From contig ML677333.1 of the NCBI GenBank assembly GCA_007922305.1, positions 15,150,676-15,214,675 of the forward strand: a DNA stretch of 64,000 bases, in the 5' to 3' direction. This document shows, one piece after another, positions 35,730-48,236 of the stretch. The notes under the pieces are model-generated. The model was not told where the DNA came from and did no database searches. It saw nothing but the letters and a program-made list of their open reading frames with translations. The translations under genes and the position numbers were made by a program. Position 1 is the stretch's first letter. Each line of letters begins with the position of its first letter. The stretch is from Dermatemys mawii (taxonomy: Eukaryota; Chordata; Testudines; Dermatemydidae).

Positions 35730-38700
35730 GACTAGTGCAGGAGTGAACACAAGACCCAAAACGTTAATAGTGATTCAGAGGAATCTACCAAGTTGCCTCT
35801 GGTTATAACTCCAGTCTGCTAGAACTGTGAGTTAGGGGCAGTTTTCACTTTTGTGTTGCTATCAGGGGAAACTCAGCAGTTTCAGCTGAGTTACTGTTTC
35901 AGTCTGGAGCCTTGTTTGACCCTGAAATTCAAACTGTGAACAAACTTGGGTTGAAACTGAAGAAAAGCTTTCCATGAACCACTGTAAACTGAAACCATTT
36001 TGTTAACCTAGATGAGGCAGTCGATTTCCTTAGTCTAGATAACGGCATCTGCAGCTAGCTGTTGGTGCTCAGTCACGATGACTAGATGGAGCCTTTAGGT
36101 TCAGCCCTGAGTAAAGGGTGAAGAAAAACTGTGCTGCCCCGAAGAAGTCCTTCAAGGGAATTAACTCTTCTTCTGCTCCCATCTTGTTTCAAACAGGAGA
36201 GGAAGAGAGTTGCCAGCCCTTGACAAGAAGTAGCTACTTTCTCCCTAAAAAATTTATGAGGCAGGTACTTGGCCAGCCGGTAACAGGACGAGCCAGAAAC
36301 AGGAATCCTTTCCTCCCCTGTCAGTCGCTATTCCTTCTCCATCCACTTTTTGTAGGGTATCTACAGATCAGGAGTATGCTTTGCACTAGTCCCACAGTTA
36401 ATAGTGGGGTAGGCCTAACATGAGGGTAGAGATGGGGGACTTATCTCCCCTCTCCACTGCTTGGCCTAGTAACACAAAGGCACAAATTAGCCCAATAACT
36501 CTGCACACATTCATTCCACACACTCATAGTAATTACATGCATGATATGTTTATAACTAGCCATTAATATGTATATCTATAGCTATTTATCTTTTGGACAA
36601 TATGGCAACTTCTTGATTTCAGAACTCTGTGTTCTTGATGCATATACCAAAATCTATAATTAGATCCACAACAATCACAGTACCCAAGAGTTATTTTGGT
36701 ACTTATATTGTATATGGGTATTCAGGATGCTAATGAACAAAGACATTTCCATATTTTCCTGCTGACTATCATGATACCGAGAATCCCTTTTTTAAGTTTT
36801 AGCCACAACTAGGCTTAAAGTTTGGATCAGAACTGGAAGTTCCATGAAGCTCAGGGATCTCAAAAGCCAGCATTTTGGTTTGGCTCATTATTAAAATAGA
36901 TTGGCTGTGAAGTTCAGAACAGGCTCTGAACTTACCAACATCTTGGACTCAGAGCCAGAGATTTGCATCAGGTGTTGGTCTGTTTATTTATCTTTTTTGT
37001 AGTTATTTTGGACAGGGTTCCTAAATTCTATGCTTGGACTCCAGAACCATTGAAATGGGGTTAGATACTGTAGACTAAGCACTGCAAGCTATGCTAACTG
37101 AGAGTAAGTTCTGTTTTGGGCCTGTACATTTAGATCTTTTTGGTTAGCAGTGGAACTGTAATGACCCAAGTTGCCCAATACTTAAAGTGCAGTTTTCTGT
37201 AAGCCCATGCCATGCATAAAATTATTTTCTACTTATTAATTTTCTTGTGAAGATACACAAAAAATACCTGATAACGGGCTCTTGCTGGCACTTTTAGCTG
37301 GGAGGCCAAGCATTGCATAGGTTTGGTAGCCTCTCAACTTTAGAAGTGTCCCTTCCACATCAGAGCTCAGGCACATTATTAAGATTATTGCATGGCTACT
37401 TCCTGTCCTGTACCTGTTTTCTGCCTACAGTTTCCAGAGCTGTCCATCTGGAACCTTAACAATACTGAAATTCCCTTAAATCGATTTCTTTTTATGGGCA
37501 CCCTGCAACCTGAAGATTCATAAAGTACGTTTGACTGCCTGCTGTTGTCTGTCTGTCTGCAGTTCCTTAATCAATCATAGAAATGCAGCCACTGCTGGCG
37601 TGAAATACGACAGCTGTTTAACAGCACACAGAAACTTTATACTACGTTTGACACCACTGCAAGGAAAATCCTAATCACTCTTCTAGCACTTCAGGTTTAT
37701 AACACAGCAGAGGTTTTTTTATTTTCAAATCTATGGCAGTTTTTTATTTTTTAGGTCATCTTCCAAGACTGTAGAAATACAGAATAACTAGATGTACATT
37801 CTGTAATTTTCTGTGAACTAGTAATTTTGTCTTTTTGCAACTCACAATAGATGTTTCATGGGAGAGGGAACTTTAAGACATTAGAGGTGGTTGCATTAGT
37901 AGCATAAGCCTGAGCAGAGTCCAGTATGCTAAAGTAGTTCTCACTCACTCCCCCGATCTCTATGTACTCACATAGAATGATACTTGGTTAAGGAAAAACG
38001 TGCAATGAGTGCAGTTGGTGCAAAGATGTGCGTCTGCTCTACACAGGAGAAAAAAGAAAAAAAAAATTCCATCTGTCTGTGTTTGAAATCAGCTCGCCAG
38101 CCTGTAGTTGGTCGAACCCCACCCAGATGGTGCTGCGCAAATGTATGTTAAAAGATATCTTATATTAGTGTGGTGGGTGTCCAATTTTTTTTGAATGCCA
38201 TTTAGCCAATGTGCCCAACCTGCTGCACAGAGAAATCGTGACAAAATAAAGATACGCTAAAGAGTTTCTATTTCAAGGGCCAGATCCTGCAAACAGTTCT
38301 GAGTGTGAGTAACTTCATTTGTGTTTTGTCCAATTGATTTTTGAAGGTCTATGCATGTGATTAATGCTACTCCTGTGCAATGTTTACAAAATTGGGACCA
38401 AGTCCATAAAGTTGTACAGAAAAGGGGGAATGACCTCTTTCACAGAAAGTACTTTCAAGCTATCAAATTTAAGTAGTTACATAAATAACAAGAATCCAAA
38501 ATGGGTATTAAGCATAGACCTCAGATATAAAATATTTATATTTTAGTCATATACATATTTATAAGAACACAGCAGGTTTTTTAAAGCTTTTGATATTTAT
38601 TGTACATAATGTCCATAAATGTTAACACGTACAATTTACCTTTAAGAGGAAAGGTTCTGCAGTGGGCATTTAGCTAGATTTATACACCTACATGCTGCAG

Positions 38701-39317
38701 ATGGTTTAGTTTTATAAGAGATGAAACTGCATTTGGTGGAACTGATTAAATATAAAAACACCACCATCTGCCATTTATTCTAATATAAAATGGTTTGGGC
38801 AGATGCTGACATCTTTCGAGATGATTGATTCATCTCTGACAAGTGAAGATTCTCAGAGGGCTCCAGCTGCCCACTGCTCACACAATACCAGTTTACAAGA
38901 GTAAACGCCAATCACAGCCTTTGGATTTGGATGTAGCAGGTGAACGAAGGGCACTTTAATAACCAGCAGCCTAGAATTCCTAAATACGTTGGCTTGGGTT
39001 GTTTTTTTTCTCTCCTACACTTCTGGCCCCATATTTAACTGTGAGAGGGTTATGTACAAACTATACTATATTAAAGTATGGCTACCCCCTAGCACTGTGA
39101 GAATTTCAAGGGTGTCTGTCTGGCACAAGCAGCTCTCCTGCTTTTTTTCAGGAAAAAAAATGAATACATTCTACATATGTTATGCATTTTAAAATTATTT
39201 TTTTGCTAAGTCTCCACCAGGGTTCCATTTAAACTTCCTGGGGTTAGTGTTTATTAAGTATGACACTTAATGTTTTGTAATAATTTAAATAACAGATTAT
39301 ACATTGTTTTATTTAAT
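35730..39317. other. Long intergenic stretch, no gene seen
   Basis: Mostly AT-rich unique-looking DNA. The stretch at 37570-37680 (gcagccactgctggcgtgaa, aaactttatactacgtttga) is compositionally less repetitive and could be a conserved non-coding element, but I have no alignment. The frames at 36118-36423 and 38364-38546 have no domain. Confidence 0.35.
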
Positions 39318-39535
39318 AACATAGATTCCAAGCCTGGAACGGACCACTGTGCTCATCCAGTCTGGCTTCTTATATAACACAAGCCATAGAACTTCCCCAA
39401 AGTAATTTCTAGAGTAGATCTCGCAGAAAACATCCACTCTTGATTTAAAAATTGTCAGTGACTGAGAATTCACCATGACCCTTGGGAAGCTGTTCCAATG
39501 GTTAATTACTCTCACTTTTAAAATTTTATCTCTAC
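39318..39535 (-). mobile_element. CR1 LINE 3' fragment
   Basis: The plus strand reads aacatagattccaagcctgg, accactgtgctcatccagtc, cacaagccatagaacttccc, the reversed tail of a turtle-type CR1. The minus-strand frame at 39309-39515 (RVINHWNSFPRVMV, SQSLTIFKSRVD) is the CR1 ORF2 C-terminus (NSLP-type motif). It is a short decayed copy. Confidence 0.8.
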
Positions 39536-41121
39536 ACGGTCTCTGCTGAGCATGCTTTATGGTGGCTTGTTACAACATCAGCCTTTAAAAATCTTTCATT
39601 AAAGCGTTTTAGGGCATGCTTTGCAAGTTATGAAAGAATGCATCTAAAAACACTAAGGACCCAGATTATGATACTCTGATTCCCATTGAATAGTAATTTA
39701 TGCCACGAATAGCCCAACTGAAGTCAGTGGGGCTACTCATGGAGTAACAGCCTGATCCATAGCTCACTTGAAATCAGAGGAAAGATCTCCATTGACTTCA
39801 ATGGACTTTGGATCAGACTCGAAATTGCTCCTCAATGTGAGTCCTAAGGGTATCCTAATATGGCAATAAGGGCCAGATCCAATATTTTTGCCTTTATAGG
39901 GACAGGATTGGTGCAGAGATTTTAAAACAGCAGTCTCAGTTTGTGTGTACAGTGCTTTTCTCTTTCTAGCAAAAAAACCCCTTTTTGAACAATTGCCCTT
40001 TTATAAATTTATATATTTCAAAACTAGGGGGATGCTTATATAAAGTATTAACAAATATATGAAAACTTGGTATTGTGCTGGGGTGAAAGTACCTGTTATG
40101 TTTGTATGATTCAGATCATAGGGCTATTGAATCAAATTCTGTTGTCATTTACAATAGAGTCAATCTGGAGTAACTCAAGCAAAGTCTGGAATAATCCTGG
40201 TATAAATGACCTTAGAATTTGGCTAAACAATTTCTGTAATTCTGCAATGAAAGTACCTGATGGAAGACTTTTTAATCATGGAATGAAGCTGAAACCTATT
40301 CTAAAAGGAAGGAATCATTGCAATTATTTAAATCTAATCTGTCATGAAGATAAAACCAGACATTTTTACACGTTTTTTAAAAAGGTAAATTAATTACAAC
40401 AAAAAGTGAGCCAGATCCTTAGCTAGTGTAAACTGATGTGTGAAGTCAATGGAGCTATGCTTATTTACACCACCTGAGGATCAGACCCAGAGTATTTGGA
40501 AATGGATTTAGCTTTCTTGTGCATTTTTCCCCCTCTTCAGATGAACCCTTTCTTAGTGTAGCTATTTTAGCAAGGGAGACATCTCTTTAAATCAGAAGTT
40601 CAACATTCCTAGATTCCTCACATTCCCTTCCCCATTCCTCCCAATGTTAACTATTGTCCCAAATTACCATTTGACCAGGAGAATGAAATCTGTGGTTTTC
40701 TTTGAGGCCCTGCTTCAGATCTGCTGACAGAAGGAGCCAAAGAGCAGTCTAGTAAGGACAGTGCCATTGTAGAGAGCAACTGTGTCATTTTCACAACCTG
40801 GCCTAGTCTCTGCCATGACTGAAGGAGCCAAAGTTCTGAGATGGCTCATGAACCTGGGTTTCTGGTGTGAAAGAATCTTGCTCATGTCTATTACCTTGTG
40901 GAAACTTTAAAATGTAATATCCCCAGAGGTGTGCGCAAAGGGGGGACAAGCAGGAGCATGGTCCTCCCCAATAATCGGCAGAGGAGTTCTACCCTTGTAT
41001 ACAAAAGCCTTGTATGGCAACATTTCTGGGATAAGAATCCTATGTAGAATGTGTAAATGCTTCTGAACTGTGCAAAAGAGCTACCATAGCATTAAGTGAA
41101 CAGTAGATTTCATAATAAGAA
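39536..41121. other. Intergenic stretch with short foldback repeats
   Basis: No gene. Words such as tgaagtcagtggggctactc (39719), tccattgacttcaatggac (39790) and the foldback at 40405 are scattered here. The 108-codon plus frame at 40067-40393 has no motif and overlaps these repeat words. Confidence 0.4.
40405..40492. repeat. Short foldback repeat, 'gatcctnagctggtgtaaa' family
   Basis: The left half gccagatccttagctagtgt + aaactgatg is partly self-complementary to the right half catgcttattt..., i.e. reversed ctgatcctcaggtggtgtaa + ataagcatag. Related single or double halves occur at about 25640-25740, 38280, 41405-41475, 48375-48425 and 49985-50060. The family is dispersed and palindromic, like a very short MITE or foldback element. 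Confidence 0.55.
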
Positions 41122-41167
41122 AATGGTCCCTGCTGTGTCTCTAGAATGGTCCCTACTGTGTCTCTAG
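41122..41167 (+). repeat. 23-bp tandem duplication
   Basis: Two adjacent copies of aatggtccctgctgtgtctc + tag (41122-41144 and 41145-41167) differ only at one base (ctgctg versus ctactg). A third partial copy may follow (acatctctag). Confidence 0.9.
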
Positions 41168-42752
41168 TTGTACATCTCTAGAACTTGTATTAGTCCCCCC
41201 CTTAACTGGAAATGCTGTTTGTTGTTTGACAATTTCATTCTGTTTTCTTTGGTAATTATATATGTTTATAAGTCCCAGACAAAAACTTTGTTAAGATGCA
41301 GTTAAGGTTGTAAATAGATTTCTCTTTAATTAAACTTGCGTTATTAGAATTCACAGGTTGTTTTTTTTAAAAAAAAACAACCCTCAAATGTTTGAAAGTC
41401 AGGATAAACGGCCTGATCCAAAGTCCATAAAGTCAATGGAAAGACTCCAATTGATTTTAGTGGGATCTGGCTCATATAACCTAAGGCTTTTACAGAAGCA
41501 CCCATATATGTGCGCTCCCTGAAGGAGGAGGCAGACCTTGAAAGTAGGCCTCCCACATCATTCATCATGCATATCAGACAAGTGCCCATCTGGAAAAATC
41601 CTATAGAAATGTACCAGGAACCAATGTAATCAATACAGTTCTGTAGAACTATGAGCAGCCTAGTACCTAAAATACTGCACAGAACATGGAAAATGCCAAA
41701 CAGTAAATGATCCTAAGACGATGACATTTCATCTCCATGTGAGGGTCAAATCTGCATTGTATCCCTGTCTCTGGAACATAGCCATACTCCCAGAGTTTTC
41801 ATGTTCCATCCAAGTGCTTGCCCAAGCTCATCCTCCTTCCATTTCTGTCATCCTTTCTATTAGTTTAGTAATAGTCTGTCATCTTGATTTTTCTTAATTT
41901 TGCTTGTGATATAAACTTCTCTTCCCCCTCCCCACCCGCCCACCATGTGAACAGATTTCTTCTGCCATATGCCCATTTAAACCTAATTGTAGTGTCTGAA
42001 AAACTTTTATGCTTAGCTCCAGTATTCCTTGGGGTTCAGCTATGGCAGAGTATGCATGTGACCTATAAAGCCATTTCAGTGTGTGACTCTCTCAGCACAT
42101 GGATCTTTGTGCAAAGCATAGATGGCCAAGCTTTAATCACGTGACCATTCTGCCTTTCTACAAGGGTATAATTTTTTGGGCGGATTCCATATTCCATATT
42201 TAAAATCAGTATGCAAAGTATTTTTAAAATCTCAGTTTCCCCAGGATCAAGTTCCTAAAGATTAAAAATGAACAAATCAAAGCTGTTACATTTTGTTTTT
42301 TAACTCCAGCTAATTTGTAGAGGTAGCTACTCAAACATGACTAATTGGCAATTTATAAAATGGGTTGCTCTCAACAGCATGTTTCTTAGACGCATGAGTT
42401 ATATGGCTGTTACTTTATTATGGCAAGTCTTTAGAAAATGGGGTTATGGTGAAAAGTGAAGTCAGAGAAATATAGCAAAAAAGTTAAGTGGGTTACAAAA
42501 CAAAGCCTGTAACAAATAATCTCTATTTCCCCATTTTAGAGAAAATAGCTCAAGCTATGATTGTTTTGTGTTAACAGTGGGCAGACAACAGTAATTATCA
42601 CAACAGAGCCAACTTTTGCCCCAACTACAACACAGTCATGGGTGAGTGTGTCTCGGTATGTATATTACAAAACACGCACTGTGTTGAGATGGAGTGGAGA
42701 ATACACATGCACAGATGACTTTGATTTTTGGGGATTTTTGTTTGTTGGTGGG
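41168..42752. other. Intergenic stretch, no gene seen
   Basis: AT-rich. The segment 41405-41475 (gcctgatccaaagtccataa, agtcaatgg ... gggatctggctc) is a copy of the short foldback-type words. Frames of 66-86 codons show nothing recognisable. The last five bases, gtggg at 42748-42752, are a target duplication. Confidence 0.4.
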
Positions 42753-43145
42753 TGTAACTGAGTCCTCCTGGCTCCTGCCTCTGCTAGGTCCAGATAAAGT
42801 CACTCAGAGACCCTCTGGTTCTGAAACCACTGGTCCTTTTATTTACAAATCTGTGTTCCTACCACCTTTTCACCCTACAGTGAACACAGCCCTGGGTTCC
42901 TTGTGTCTGAACCGAGGAGGGAAGGGCTTTCTCCCTGCCTTCACTCCTTCTTGTTCCTCTGTCCAATTCCTCCCTCTTCCATCTTCCCAGCCTTATATAT
43001 AGCCCGGGGCTAATTGGGCTGGCAGCTGGCTCTCTTTCCCCTATTAGGGAAGATTCTTTCCAGCCAGCACCACTTTATTCACTTAACTGGAGTTGGTGTG
43101 GCAGGAGACTGATTCTACAGTCTTGCTGCTCAGCGCGCTGTCACA
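42753..43145 (+). mobile_element. Solo LTR, 393 bp
   Basis: Starts TGTAACTGAG and ends GCGCTGTCACA, between exact 5-bp duplications gtggg at 42748-42752 and 43146-43150. A TATA box (ttatatatag, 42993-43002) supports the plus orientation. There is no internal region or second LTR. The 102-codon frame at 42694-43002 crosses the boundary into the LTR, so it is not a gene. Confidence 0.85.
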
Positions 43146-43150
43146 GTGGG

Positions 43151-44271
43151 ACACCCAAATGTTAGGAACTGCCAAGTTAAACATTAGGCTGCCTGGAGAG
43201 GCCTAGAGAGGAGTGGTAGTCCAGCAGCAGTATATGTATTAAACATGTATGCATTCCAAGTCAAAAAAACGATGTTACAATGGAATTGATTGACTGTACA
43301 TATTGGTAACCTAAGTGTAAAATACATTACAGGTATGTTGCAATTATCCTCAAGACCTGGAAATTCAGAGCTCAGGTTACACTTAAAAGCAATCAAAACA
43401 TGTTAAGTCATGGAAATGCACAATGAAGATATCCAAACAACCTTAACTCTGTCCTGCAATAATGGTATGACTGTGACTAAGGTGTATAGTGGTTCAAGAA
43501 TAGATTAAAATGATTTTTAATGACACAGTATGGTTCTTTAAAAATATTTTTACTCTTTCTTATGCCACTATAGTGCAGATCCTACTCCAAACATATCTGA
43601 ACTTTGATGTATTCAAAATCTAGATTTGGATCCAGAGCTAAATGTTGTGGTTTCAGTTGTCTCCTACCAAAAATATTGTAAACTGAAAATGATTAGTATT
43701 TCAGAAATAACACAAAACCAGCAGCTAGGATGGGCATATATTGCAAGGAGGGGCCTATTCTTTTCTTCTTCTTAACTCCATGGTTAGAAGTTGGGAAGAG
43801 CAGTGTCCTTTGCAGTGTAAGTCATGAACAAAGCCAAATACTAATTATTTGTTATTTGTGTCCATTTTCAAACCAATCATCTCCATGATAAACTCCTCTC
43901 AAACCTCATTAGACTATCTGTCCTGTGAAGACATATGTGGACTGCCCCTGCGTCTGATTAGTAAACAAGCACCTGGATTTAATACAGGTTTCCCTTAGGT
44001 GAGGGAGAAATCAGGGGCTTCCCTGTAACACAATGCCCACTTCCAAGGGGTGCAGTGAGTCAGCCTTGAATGATGACAGTGGTGGTGAAGGAATTTGAGT
44101 AAAGCGTTTGACTTTTGGGAGCAGTTTCTCCCTTAGACTAACAATGCTGTAATCCAATTTAACAATATACATTAACTGTTTGCATTGCTTAGTTACTAAT
44201 CACTAGAATTCCTGAACTATTCCACCAAATCAGAATAAAGGTAGCAGTGGAACCACATTATCTTCACCATC
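43151..44271. other. Intergenic stretch, nothing recognised
   Basis: Unique-looking AT-rich DNA. One minus-strand frame of 70 codons (43184-43396) has no motif. Confidence 0.4.
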
Positions 44272-44400
44272 TATCATAGATTCCAAGGCCTGAAGAGACA
44301 ATGTTGATCATCTAGTCTGATCTTCTGAGTAATCCAGGCCATAAAATTTCCCCAAAATAATTATATTTGAACTGGAGCATAGGGGATCTTTTTTGTTTGT
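44272..44400 (-). mobile_element. CR1 LINE 3' end, short
   Basis: The plus strand catagattccaaggcctgaa, gatcatctagtctgatcttc, caggccataaaatttcccc is the reversed tail of the same CR1 type as at 39318-39535. Only the terminal part remains. Confidence 0.75.
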
Positions 44401-46965
44401 TTGTTTTTTGTATGGAAGCTGCTTGGAGTAAGATAGAATCTATAAAAGATCCTAACAGTGTATTAGAATGTTCCAAACACTTGTTGAAATATGAGTAATA
44501 TCTTTATGAAACAAAAGCCATCACTTTTGTGTATTTGGCTGGTTAAAAATAATAGCATGTTCCCCTTCAAAAATACCCTCATCAAATCATAGCAGAATAT
44601 TTTTAGAGAGAGTGTATGTATCTATATTATTATCCTTATTCTTGTCAGTAGGCCCATAGAATTTAAGGGATTATTTGTATGAATAAGGACCGTTCAGGTT
44701 TATAAGAGGTCTCGGAGTTAGGCTCTGAATTCTAATCATGATGCAGCTGAATTATTGCACCTGTTTTGCAGTATAAAACGTTTAAATGGTAAATATTGGC
44801 TCTAGATAAACATTGGTTCTTAGGTACTGTGAGGGTGCTAAATTGAATTTATTTGTGATTTTTTTTTCATATTACAATATTTTAACACCTAACCCAAAGG
44901 AATACTGCCTTTTAATTAATGTTATATTCTCCTGTATGGAATTTATTTTTCAGTATATTCAGTATTTTTCATTGGAGTTGAATCAGGCTTGATATTCTTT
45001 TGAAGAAGAAATAGAGGATTTGGTCCTGTTTCCACTGAGAACAACTGCAAACCTCCAGTTGACTTCGATGACAGCATGGATAGGTAGCTAATATAATTAA
45101 GACCTGAGGCAATCAGGAATGACTGTTTAATCTTCAGCCAGCACTTCTGCGAGATGTTCTGCCAAAGTAGTAGGCAAGAAAGAGCAACATTCTTCTTTAT
45201 CCTCCCACACACTGAAGGGCATAGCAGTGGCATTGGAATACTTTGAACAGTGGGGGTGCTGAAAGCTAGCTCTCTTACCTCTTTCCAAGTCCCCTGCCCC
45301 GACCTGGAGCCAGGAGCAGGGCCATATCTCTGGAAGTGGAGGATCCAGACAGGGGTAAGGGTGCTGAGGCTGGGGCCACAGCTGGAGGCAGGTGCAGCAC
45401 CCCCCGCAACCGTAGTTCCCACACCTGTGGGTCATAAGGTGTCCATCAGTTTCCATCATTTATTTTGGTCGTTTGCTGGTCTGCTCAGGCTTCTGAGTGT
45501 CATTGATTTATCTCATTTCTTTCTCTATTATTCTGTGTAATGTTTCTCTAGATGGCCATCTTTTTCTCTTTCCAGGTAGTGTCCATATTATCACTTGCCA
45601 TGGAGGTCATGTGGATGGCATCCTTAAAGTGTGTCCTAAATAGGTTCATGATCACTTTCTTACCCTGTTTAATGTTTTAGATTGGGTGGTTGTTCTTAGA
45701 GTTTCTTGCAACTTCAGAAATTCTTTACAATGGACTCTGAAGATCTTCCATGGGCATTGACTTTAGAATGAATTAATCTTCTAATTGATTTCTTTTGTAG
45801 ATTTCCATAACTCTGCTCCATAAAGGAGGACAGCCATGATGCTATTGTTAACAAAAATATATATTCTATGTCAGTGCCAATTGTGCTACTTTTTCCAGTT
45901 TTTTCAGGATTGTGAAAATTGTTTTCTCCTTTGATATTTATTGTTTGACACCTAGCATGGTGGTCCCAACATTGCACATCTCATGCCTTTGATAAGTAAA
46001 AGGACTTACTACTTCTAAGATCAACATTGGGCTGCAAGATAATAGAAACAATCAAGGAATAACCCATTTACTTCCTTACATTATTGCAGTCAGATATGGC
46101 TGATAATATAACTCTTATCTTAATTGTGTGAAGATTTTTTTTTTTGTTTTGTTTTCAAAATAAAATCTGTGGGGTGGTGACAGGGGCAGATATGGACTTT
46201 TGGTAAGAGATTTATTTTCAGAGTGTTAATAAATGCTACCCAAGAAAGAGTGGGTCTTCCAGTGTTGCAGTATTTTCCAGTGTTCAACTCTTCCACCTGT
46301 ATACCTCCCTAAAATTCATCTCTTTCATAATACCAATATTATGGCCCAATTCAGCAAGACACTTGAACAGATGCTTAAGGCCCATTGCCTTCAATGGGAT
46401 TGAAGCCTGGACTTAAGTGCTTTGTGAATTAGTGTTTACGTGAGCCAAGAATATTAACTATGGGCATGATCCAAAAAGCACTGTAGTCAACTGGACTCTT
46501 TCCATGGACTTCAGTGGGAATTGCTTGAGGTTCCATTTTTCTTAATTGTTAATACATTTAAATAAAACATCTAAACTGAACAACCATTATATTTCTGTAC
46601 CTAATCTAAGCAGCCACATAATGGTACTGATACAACTCTAGTGTTTTCTTGCCTCGCTGTCCTCCTTACTCTTTGTCACTTGTGTGTCATGGTTAAAATA
46701 TAGACTGGTAGTTCTTAGGGGCGGGCACTATGTCTCCTTTTGGGCCTTATGAAATAATAGATATTAGCAAAAACACTCTCCAAGAACTTGATCAGTATTT
46801 TTTATGAGGGTGAATAGCTTAACTCAAAATTTTTGCTGGCATGGCAGGAACATGGACATAAAAATATGGTAGAACTGTCCATTCAGCACTTAGGCCCCAG
46901 AAAGACTGCTCAGAAGCCACTATGGTAGAAAAACAGATCATGCTTTCAATTATCTGGAATTAATT
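44401..46965. other. Intergenic stretch, no gene seen
   Basis: The minus-strand frames at 44943-45459 (159 and 110 codons) overlap in different frames in a locally stop-poor stretch and carry no recognised motif. The segment 45460-45980 may be an old repeat. Words of the cattgccttcaatgggattg type occur at 46330-46530. The 16-mer at 46232-46247 is repeated in reverse at 47034-47049. Confidence 0.35.
46232..46247 (+). repeat. 16-bp inverted repeat, left copy
   Basis: aatgctacccaagaaa is exactly reverse-complementary to tttcttgggtagcatt at 47034-47049. The two copies are about 790 bp apart and may be remnants of the ends of an old element. Confidence 0.6.
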
Positions 46966-47031
46966 TTAACACCAATGACATAATCAAATTTGTAAAGCTC
47001 TTTACAAATTTAATTATATTGCTGGTGTTAA
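46966..47031. repeat. 66-bp hairpin
   Basis: Two 32-bp arms (46966-46997, starting ttaacaccaatgacataatc, and 47000-47031, ending ttgctggtgttaa) are reverse-complementary at 27 of 32 positions around a 2-base loop. All five differences are transitions. It may be a foldback element remnant or an old MITE. The right copy of the 16-bp inverted repeat follows directly at 47034-47049. Confidence 0.8.
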
Positions 47032-47163
47032 CATTTCTTGGGTAGCATTGATTATGAAATATTTGGGAGTGAAACAGTTACTTTCAAATTGTATTATGTA
47101 ACTGTAAATGTTGTTTGACCAATAATCAGAACTTTAATTTCTTATTTCTCTTCTGTTTTGCAG

Positions 47164-47235
47164 CCTACATTTGTCAACTGGCGCTAGCTTTGCACATGAA
47201 AACACATGTTGAAGTCTCTAATGAGCTGCTGAGGG
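47164..47235 (+). other. Candidate 72-bp exon
   Basis: Preceded by a long pyrimidine tract ending ttctcttctgttttgcag and followed by a strong donor, gaggg|gtaaga. Only one frame is open: after two leading bases it reads YICQLALALHMKTHVEVS then NELLR, leaving one base (phase 1 in, phase 1 out). The next candidate exon at 48177-48236 continues in phase. The HMKTH string recalls the end of a C2H2 finger, but the required cysteine pair is absent. I do not recognise the protein. A non-coding transcript or a chance pseudo-exon is equally possible. Confidence 0.28.
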
Positions 47236-47766
47236 GTAAGAACAAATAACTTGGGGAAAAAAGTGCTTTGGCTTATGCCAGATAAAGACTCTGATGTTCT
47301 AAGTTAACATCAAGCTAATATGTTTTAAAGCTCAGAGCTGAAACACACGTGAAGTTGTATGTGCCAGTGCTGCTGTGGATGTAATTACTGTAAATGGGAT
47401 TTAGCCTATCACATTTCATATAGTGAAGTTCTGTAACCACCTGGCCGCCTCATATATGCTAATCCTTTTCTCTTAGTAAGAAAAGGGTTTATGGTGGAAT
47501 TGAATTGAGCTAGATAAACTATATACAGATCTGCTGCAATAACAACACTTTGGAGTTTTGGAGATTGGTTTTTGAAGGGTCAATTCCAATAAAATTTGGT
47601 GAAAAACTTGTTGGATTTATACTAATATTTAATGTATGAATTGTGTATTATTTGGGTGTTTGTTCACATGCTGAGATGCTCCAGTGAAAAGGACAATTAT
47701 TGATAGTTGAATTTCAAAGCCAGTTTCAGTTATACTTTATGGTATTCACAAGTACGCAGCTTCAAG

Positions 47767-47771
<5 letters not shown>

Positions 47772-47797
<26 letters not shown>

Positions 47798-47799
47798 TT
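47772..47799 (+). repeat. Poly-T tract (28 T)
   Basis: An uninterrupted T28 lies between the two strongest exon-like segments. It may be the poly(A) of a reverse-oriented retrocopy, but no body is recognisable next to it. Confidence 0.9.
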
Positions 47800-48176
47800 G
47801 GTAGTGAGTGAATCTTGTTTTTCTGTTCCTTTACTAGATGCAGCAAAAAAAGAGGGTTCCATTTTATAGCTACAGCACTCTGTGATTCCTGGAAATATGA
47901 ATTTTTTCAAAAGAAAAGATAAATGTGGGAATGAAATGGTTGAAAGTTCCTCCTTTAATAGTTTATAAGTTTTGCATTAACAGCTAGAACTATGAATTTA
48001 TTTTCTTGCATATGATGTTCTAACTAAAAGTTTAGAAACATATCCACCATGTATGATTGTGTGTTTATTTCTTTGGGGCTCTGCTTTGGATCTCACAGAT
48101 ATGATATAATCCATAGATTGTTCAGCGGACTATGGTAAATTGTCCCTTATTGAATAATAGATGGTCCTTTCTGCAG

Positions 48177-48236
48177 AAATTCCCACAGGATGGGATCAAG
48201 AAGGATGGCTAGGAACACTCCATGAGGATTCTGCTT
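48177..48236 (+). other. Candidate 60-bp exon
   Basis: Preceded by atggtcctttctgcag and followed by tgctt|gtgagt, a near-consensus donor. With a phase-1 entry it reads IPTGWDQEGWLGTLHEDSA and exits in phase 1, matching the exit of the 47164-47235 candidate (the joined codon is GAA, Glu). Length is a multiple of three. No homologue comes to mind. The plus-strand open frame continues into the presumed intron to 48403, so the open frame alone is not strong evidence. Confidence 0.28.

Noticed and set aside
44943..45459. Minus-strand frames of 159 and 110 codons
   Set aside because: They overlap in different frames, have no domain or splice context, and contain no recognised transposon protein.
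47164..47235. C2H2 zinc-finger end (HMKTH)
   Set aside because: The upstream cysteine pair and the spacing of a C2H2 finger are missing in this segment.
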